From Notospermus geniculatus (lineage: Eukaryota > Nemertea > Pilidiophora > Heteronemertea > Lineidae): 64,000 bases of DNA. Location: assembly GCA_002633025.1 (NCBI GenBank), contig NMRB01001095.1, forward strand, positions 136,231 through 200,230, written 5' to 3'. The translations under genes and the position numbers were made by a program. The notes beneath the pieces were generated by a model that had not been told where the DNA came from, made no database searches, and saw nothing but the letters and a program-made list of their open reading frames with translations. Below, in pieces: positions 11,281 to 64,000 of this stretch (position 1 is its first letter; each line of letters begins with the position of its first letter).

Positions 11281-11375
11281 ACTTCCCGAAAGTCTCACGT
11301 CACGGTGGGATTTGAACCTGGGACTCTCTGACTGCTGGTTGGAGATCCGAACCACTACACCACCGTTGCTCCCAT
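11281..11375 (-). repeat. SINE, family B (tRNA-derived)
   Basis: Reverse strand reads GGTGTAGTGGTTCGGATCTC (A box), CCAGGTTCAAATCCCACC (B box), then GTGAGACTTTCGGG. A second copy is at 29151. Confidence 0.8.
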
Positions 11376-11874
11376 TCGGCCTGAAATGTTGCTCTCAGGT
11401 CAGACGTTTTGCTGTCAGTTGACGTCATCACAGCAGGAATCACCATTCCTCAAGACATTTATACCCGATGAGCGCATTTTCTTTCTTTGAGACCCAAACA
11501 TAGCTACAGAGGATCGATTATAGATCTGAGACAAACAGCAATCTCAGAGTCTATTTACTCATCATTGATGACTCATAAGAAATACTGGCCATATAAGGCG
11601 TCAATAATCCATTTGTCTTATTTGCCTTCTTTACAATTGCTGGCTGCTGTCGATAGGTTATTGAAGGCTAAGCACAACTGAGGTCAATGTATGTTTCACC
11701 TGTTGGGATGATGATATCAACTGGTACCAGACCTGTCAGCTTCTGTAGTCAGTGTCGTACATACCACCTGATGCTTGACTCAGTGCTGGCCATAAATCCA
11801 TCTGCACACGAGACCACCTGGGCCGTGGCGACAAATGGCAACAGTTTTTCCCCCCCCCCCCTCGACCACCAATG

Positions 11875-11924
11875 NNNNNNNNNNNNNNNNNNNNNNNNNN
11901 NNNNNNNNNNNNNNNNNNNNNNNN
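11875..11924. other. Assembly gap (50 N)
   Basis: Fifty N after a poly-C run, directly before a tandem array. The true length is unknown. Confidence 0.99.
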
Positions 11925-11929
11925 GCTGC

Positions 11930-12290
11930 ACCACACATCCAAGATGGCGGCTATGGTGGCCATCTTGAATTCGGTTTGTGTCGGATAACTTGAGAACGCT
12001 TTGAGCGATCAACCTGAATTTTTTTGTGAGGGTTTGTCTCTATGAGGGGAAGGTTCCTTTCGATGACAGGTTCCACCGCCCAACCAATCCAAGATGGCAG
12101 CTATGGTGGCCATCTTGAATTCCATTTCCGTCAAATAACTTGAGAACGCTATGAGCGATCAACCTGAAATTTTTTGTGAGGGTTTGTCTCTATGAGGGGA
12201 AGGTTCCTTTCGATGACCAGCACCACTGCCCATCCAAGATGGCAGCTATGGTGGCCATCTTGAATTCAGTTTCCGTCAATTGCCGAACTG
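11930..12290. repeat. Tandem repeat, about 145-150 bp unit, next to the gap
   Basis: The block AAGATGGC-GCTATGGTGG followed by CCATCTTGAATTC starts at 11941, 12091 and 12236. Between the blocks lie TTGAGAACGCTNTGAGCGAT-like and TGTCTCTATGAGGGGAAGG segments. The block is itself an imperfect palindrome. The array probably extends into the gap. Confidence 0.9.
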
Positions 12291-13190
12291 CTGGCCTCTT
12301 AGACGTGAGTCCACCGTATGCCTCACGCTCCCCAATATCATGGTTGAGTACACCTCTGAATTGGAAAATAAATAATGAAACCACAAGAACTTGTTCCATT
12401 TACGAAGTTAAATGGCCTTTCACACTTCAGTGACACCTTTGCCTCCCAAACCCATTAGATTTTTTTCTTCTCGGTACTCTATTTCCCATTCTGGGATAAT
12501 TATTCATTAGAGTCGTGATCTATATTTCCTGGCTCGACCCGAGCAACGGTGGAATTTTAAATACGACGACGTACAGTTGTCATGGCGTCAAAGAAACGTT
12601 GAATATTCTCCACGATGGCTGTATCTCGGTTTAGAAACGCCAGAGTTGCCATATTTCAATATATAGGTTGTAACCATGGTGACCGTTTATGATTGCCAGT
12701 TTGCTTATCAGAGGAGGTCATTTGATGTCGTTCCTCTGTTGCAGACTCTGCTTTGGTTATTTGATGACGGTAATTTCGATGTCATATTGCTCCGAGTGGG
12801 ACAGCTTGGCGGTAATACGGTGGTAATTTTCTATTTTTATTACCCCGCGATTTAATCAAGGGAATTTGAACCCTCCGGGAATAGATGTAGAGGAAGCTTT
12901 TTCGTACCATATGATTTTGGCGATGATACAGAATTAACTGTTGCTTTGAAAAAACAGCAGTAGAGCAACTCTGCACAAGTGAATTCAGTGGGGTGATGGT
13001 CGATGGAAGTAAGACCCAACCTGTGCTGCCAAGTACACTCTGTAGTATATATTTAAGCTGTTACTTTGAAATTAAAACGTACTCCCACATATTACTGGTA
13101 GACATACTGCATTCTACATTTTGACTGACCTACAACTTGAATTTGGACTTGAATTTTCAGCTGCTATCAAAATGCGATATAGTTGTGCAG

Positions 13191-13375
13191 ATGACGTCAT
13201 CACAGAAAAATCTGCCATCTTGACGATCAGATTGACATCAAATGACGTCATTGACCCCACGTGGTGCACTTTGTCATCGTAGAGTGTGTGTGACTTCAAC
13301 CATGACGTGATCTACACGTGGCGCACTTAGTCGTCAACGTCAGCATGGTGGACTGCCGGTCAAAAGTGACGTCAT
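13191..13375. promoter_or_regulatory. Cluster of three TGACGTCA (CRE-like) palindromes
   Basis: ATGACGTCAT at 13191-13200 and 13242-13251, and TGACGTCAT at 13367-13375, about 0.5-0.7 kb upstream of exon 1. The 8-bp palindrome is the consensus site for CREB/ATF factors. The surroundings look like foldback debris, so regulatory use is uncertain. Confidence 0.35.
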
Positions 13376-13850
13376 AATGAGCCACTACTTTAGCTCTATA
13401 GTCTACTTGTTAGGCTGGGACAGGAATACGGATTGAAAAACATACTGTACTTTTCTGAGAGCAGAGCCTAGGGAACCTGATTATACCCAGGAGAACGCCA
13501 TTGAAATACCATCATCAGCATCTCGGCATCAAAACTTAATGAAATTTTCCCAACGAATAAACTCCCGAGGATTGTCATTAACTCAGTTTCCCTCCAATCA
13601 TTCCGTTTGATGAAATAAAGCAGAAAAAATTACAAACATCATGAAGATCTTCATCTGCGACGTAAAATCGTTCTTTATCTCTGGTTTCCATGGCAATGGT
13701 AATTCCCTTAGGACTTGTAGGAGGCAGGCGATATTCTCGTGATGGGCACTCAGTATTTTTCTGGCAGTTCTATAAAGAGACCATGATTCCAGCAGCTAGG
13801 CCTACGTTCATTCTCACTGTTCTCAAATTCTTCGTATTTTATCTTTGCAG

Positions 13851-61834
<47,984 letters not shown>

Positions 61835-62740
61835 ATATGAAACCAAAGAAGACCCACCGACAACTTTCCTCTGGATGGCTTATTGATGTTTTGTAAATAG
61901 AGAACATGTAGTCGCAATTTATGTATACAGCACCAGCTAACTTGAACTACCTTGGGTGGCCAAAGTGGACATGCCCAGTGAAGAGAATTTACAATGGAAT
62001 GGGTGATACCATTGTGAATTTGGGGTGTGCCGAGGTTCGAGCATTTGTTTGGGGTCATTTGCTCAATGGATGACAGCTTTAGGATGTAAGGGGTTTGAAA
62101 TTTCTCAGTTGGCAGGAATACCACGGCAAATCCACCTCCTGGGTAAGGACAATGCTGGTGAAACGTCTTGCCCAAGGGCACACATGACGTTGGTGATGGT
62201 GAGAACAGCAGCCATTTTGTAAACAACCATGTCATTAGCTTCAGCTTTTGTTTGAAGACACTATATCCGTTTCACTTGAGTTGAACCAAAAGTAAGGTAC
62301 ACTTTCACTGTGAAATGTACTGTCATTTTGGAATTCATCTTGTGAAATTTAGTTCTGTCCGTGCTCAATTTTTGACTTTTATATGTTATTTTACCCTTTT
62401 GTCTGTTATATAAGGAGTAGCCTTATTACCTCAGTTTATATACTGGAACTTTTTTACCACTCTTAACCCAACGAGTTTGCTAGTCATAAACAGCAAGAAT
62501 GATCTCAATTGAACAAATGTCCATTCCTTGTTTTTCATCTACCCAGCAACATGTTTTGACTGATGCCTTATTTTATGAGTTACGCTACAGAATTTCTGAA
62601 TCTGTCTAGTATCTTGCACGAATTATCCCTTTCCCTGCTCTCACACTATTTATTTTTTTACCCCCTGAGAATCGAAGATATTTTCCACCGGATCCTGAAA
62701 GGAGGCGACTTGTTTGAATAAAAGAGTACAACGCGTCTGG
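61835..62740 (+). other. unc-104/KIF1: 3' UTR of the KIF1 gene (approximate end)
   Basis: Sequence after the stop codon, AT-rich, with no further coding similarity. The end is set from the first AATAAA (62717-62722) plus a typical 15-20 bases to cleavage. A longer UTR that uses a later signal is possible. Confidence 0.6.
62717..62722 (+). promoter_or_regulatory. Candidate polyadenylation signal AATAAA
   Basis: Canonical hexamer 883 bases after the stop codon, followed by a T/G-rich stretch (62739-62760) that could be the downstream element. I saw no earlier AATAAA in 61835-62716. Confidence 0.6.
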
Positions 62741-63430
62741 TTTTAGGGGTCTAACTGTAAGGGTTGTCAACAATCATGGTGTATTATGATGAAAATGCCA
62801 TCTCTTTATATATAATGTAGTTAGTCAGATAATACTAAACAAATCTGTGATGTCTGTGACGATGAGTGTGAATTGTTAGTAGTCTCGCTCACTCGGTGTA
62901 AAACCTCTCAGATTTCGGTGGAAAAGATACGGTCTTTTCCACTGAATTCATGAGCAGGTTAGCTTCAGTCTCAAACAAAACAATTCTTACTAATGATTGA
63001 GTGAGACTATTTGTTCCTTCTCTCTTAAATCTTAATGTCTCCATAAAATCCTCTTCATCCCTTGTATCTACGGATGACTGATTAACATAATTTATTCACA
63101 ATGTGTATATTATTCAAAGGCCCATTATTGGTGAGTATATAATGATCACGATATTATATATAATGAAAACAGAGAATATATTTGTATATGTTGGTGCATA
63201 TGTATGTGTATGTAGTAGTGGGTAATTATCATGACTTATGATTGGCTGTTACTTTGGTCATGTGACTTATTACGAGGGCTGTGATTGGGTAGTTACACAG
63301 GGTGTGGCAGGGGTGAAACTCATTATTAGGTCATGACTCTTGTGCTGATGGAAACCTGAGCAATGTAGTTTGTAAAGAGTAGATAAAATCGCAGATCTTA
63401 ATATGTTAGATTGTCGATCATGAAAAAATG
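62741..63430. other. 3' flanking sequence without recognised features
   Basis: AT-rich, with TATATAAT runs near 62810 and 63150. No exon, RNA gene or clear repeat. Confidence 0.45.
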
Positions 63431-63464
63431 AGGTGTTGTAGGAATAGAGGACGTGCAGCAACGA

Positions 63465-63590
63465 TTATGACGTCACCGGGACGTCGAGATGCCGCCATTT
63501 TGGATGGCATGTCCAACGCATTCGTAGCGTCAGATGCCGTCCAAAATGGCTGACATGCGAATTATGACGTCAATGATGACGTCAAGTGCA
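63465..63590. repeat. Inverted repeat with TGACGTCA ends
   Basis: ATTATGACGTCACCG and GAATTATGACGTCAATG flank the inverted pair GCCGCCATTTTGGATGGCAT / ATGCCGTCCAAAATGGCTG. Confidence 0.7.
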
Positions 63591-63721
63591 CATGGTCTAT
63601 ACAACAAGGGTATGGGTTTTAAGGAGCTGTGTTGGGTGAAATCTGTTGCTAAATGGAATTTTCTGGACGAGTTTAAGCCGTGGGGTAAAAAATGCTGAGT
63701 TGACGCTTAGCACTAAATCCA

Positions 63722-63836
63722 GCGCTTTCAGAGAGTTGCCTCCTCTATCACATGCAGAATGGGTCTGACTGGAAATCGAGCTCGGATCCTCAGTGGTCAC
63801 AGGCACTGATGTTGCACTGCACCATTCTGACAGCCC
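63722..63836 (-). repeat. SINE, family A (tRNA-derived)
   Basis: TTTCAGAGAGTTGCCTCCTC, ATCACATGCAGAATGGGTCT, ATCGAGCTCGGATCCTCAG and CTGCACCATTCTGACAGCCC. Confidence 0.82.
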
Positions 63837-64000
63837 CAAGCCATGGTGTAAGGTATGTTAAACAGGTGTGACAGGGTCTTGTTGGTTTTCCGTAAGAGTC
63901 ACAGGGGTGGTACAGTGGAGGTCAGCCATTTCCAACCATGCTTATGTCAGTGAAGTCATTTAACATTCATCAGTTATTTTGAAAGTCATACTTCTAGAAG

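Overview
The window is eukaryotic nuclear DNA holding most of one large, intron-rich gene on the + strand: a kinesin-3 motor of the UNC-104/KIF1A/KIF1B type. I can place 36 constitutive coding exons plus one alternative exon between 13851 and 61834. Every proposed exon has an AG acceptor and a GT donor. All reading-frame phases join without a shift, and the joined product is 1,662 residues plus a missing N-terminal exon of about 40 residues. That agrees with the usual 1,600-1,800 residues of the family. Only the first coding exon, with the start codon and the first motor beta-strand, was not found; it probably lies upstream of the window. The gene ends with a C-terminal PH domain, a TAG stop at 61832-61834, and a 3' UTR with an AATAAA signal at 62717.

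The organism looks like a marine invertebrate animal. The protein is close to vertebrate KIF1A/KIF1B, the introns are short to medium (mostly 0.2-5 kb), and the non-coding DNA is packed with small foldback elements, tRNA-derived SINEs and minisatellites. Amphioxus (Branchiostoma) is my first guess, with a mollusc, brachiopod or hemichordate also possible; this is inference from texture, not from a species-specific marker. Runs of N (50 at 11875, 4 at 14303, 1 at 24947) beside poly-C tracts mark a draft assembly.

Layout. 1-13850: no convincing coding exon; two repeat-rich kilobases at the start, a cluster of a 16-bp motif (2050-3460), several foldback elements and an about 148-bp tandem repeat beside the assembly gap. 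This is either 5' flank or the first intron. 13851-33719: motor domain exons (P-loop, switch I, switch II, K-loop, neck). 37572-41225: neck coiled coil, FHA domain and second coiled coil. 44080-53077: the conserved central region, including a probable pair of mutually exclusive exons (46810 and 49337). 54422-60369: distal stalk and a variable charged linker. 60678-61834: PH domain and C-terminus. 61835-64000: 3' UTR and 3' flank.

The protein would be a plus-end-directed motor carrying synaptic vesicle precursors and other cargo along microtubules. The motor hydrolyses ATP, the coiled coils and FHA control dimerisation and autoinhibition, and the PH domain binds phosphoinositide on the cargo membrane. 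The most interesting observations are the alternative exon pair, a 1-kb repeat carrying arrays of CTCF-like core motifs, paired inverted copies of a 16-bp motif that look like transposase-binding sites, nested foldback elements, and one hairpin element ending 31 bases before a splice acceptor. I found no wholly new biological system.
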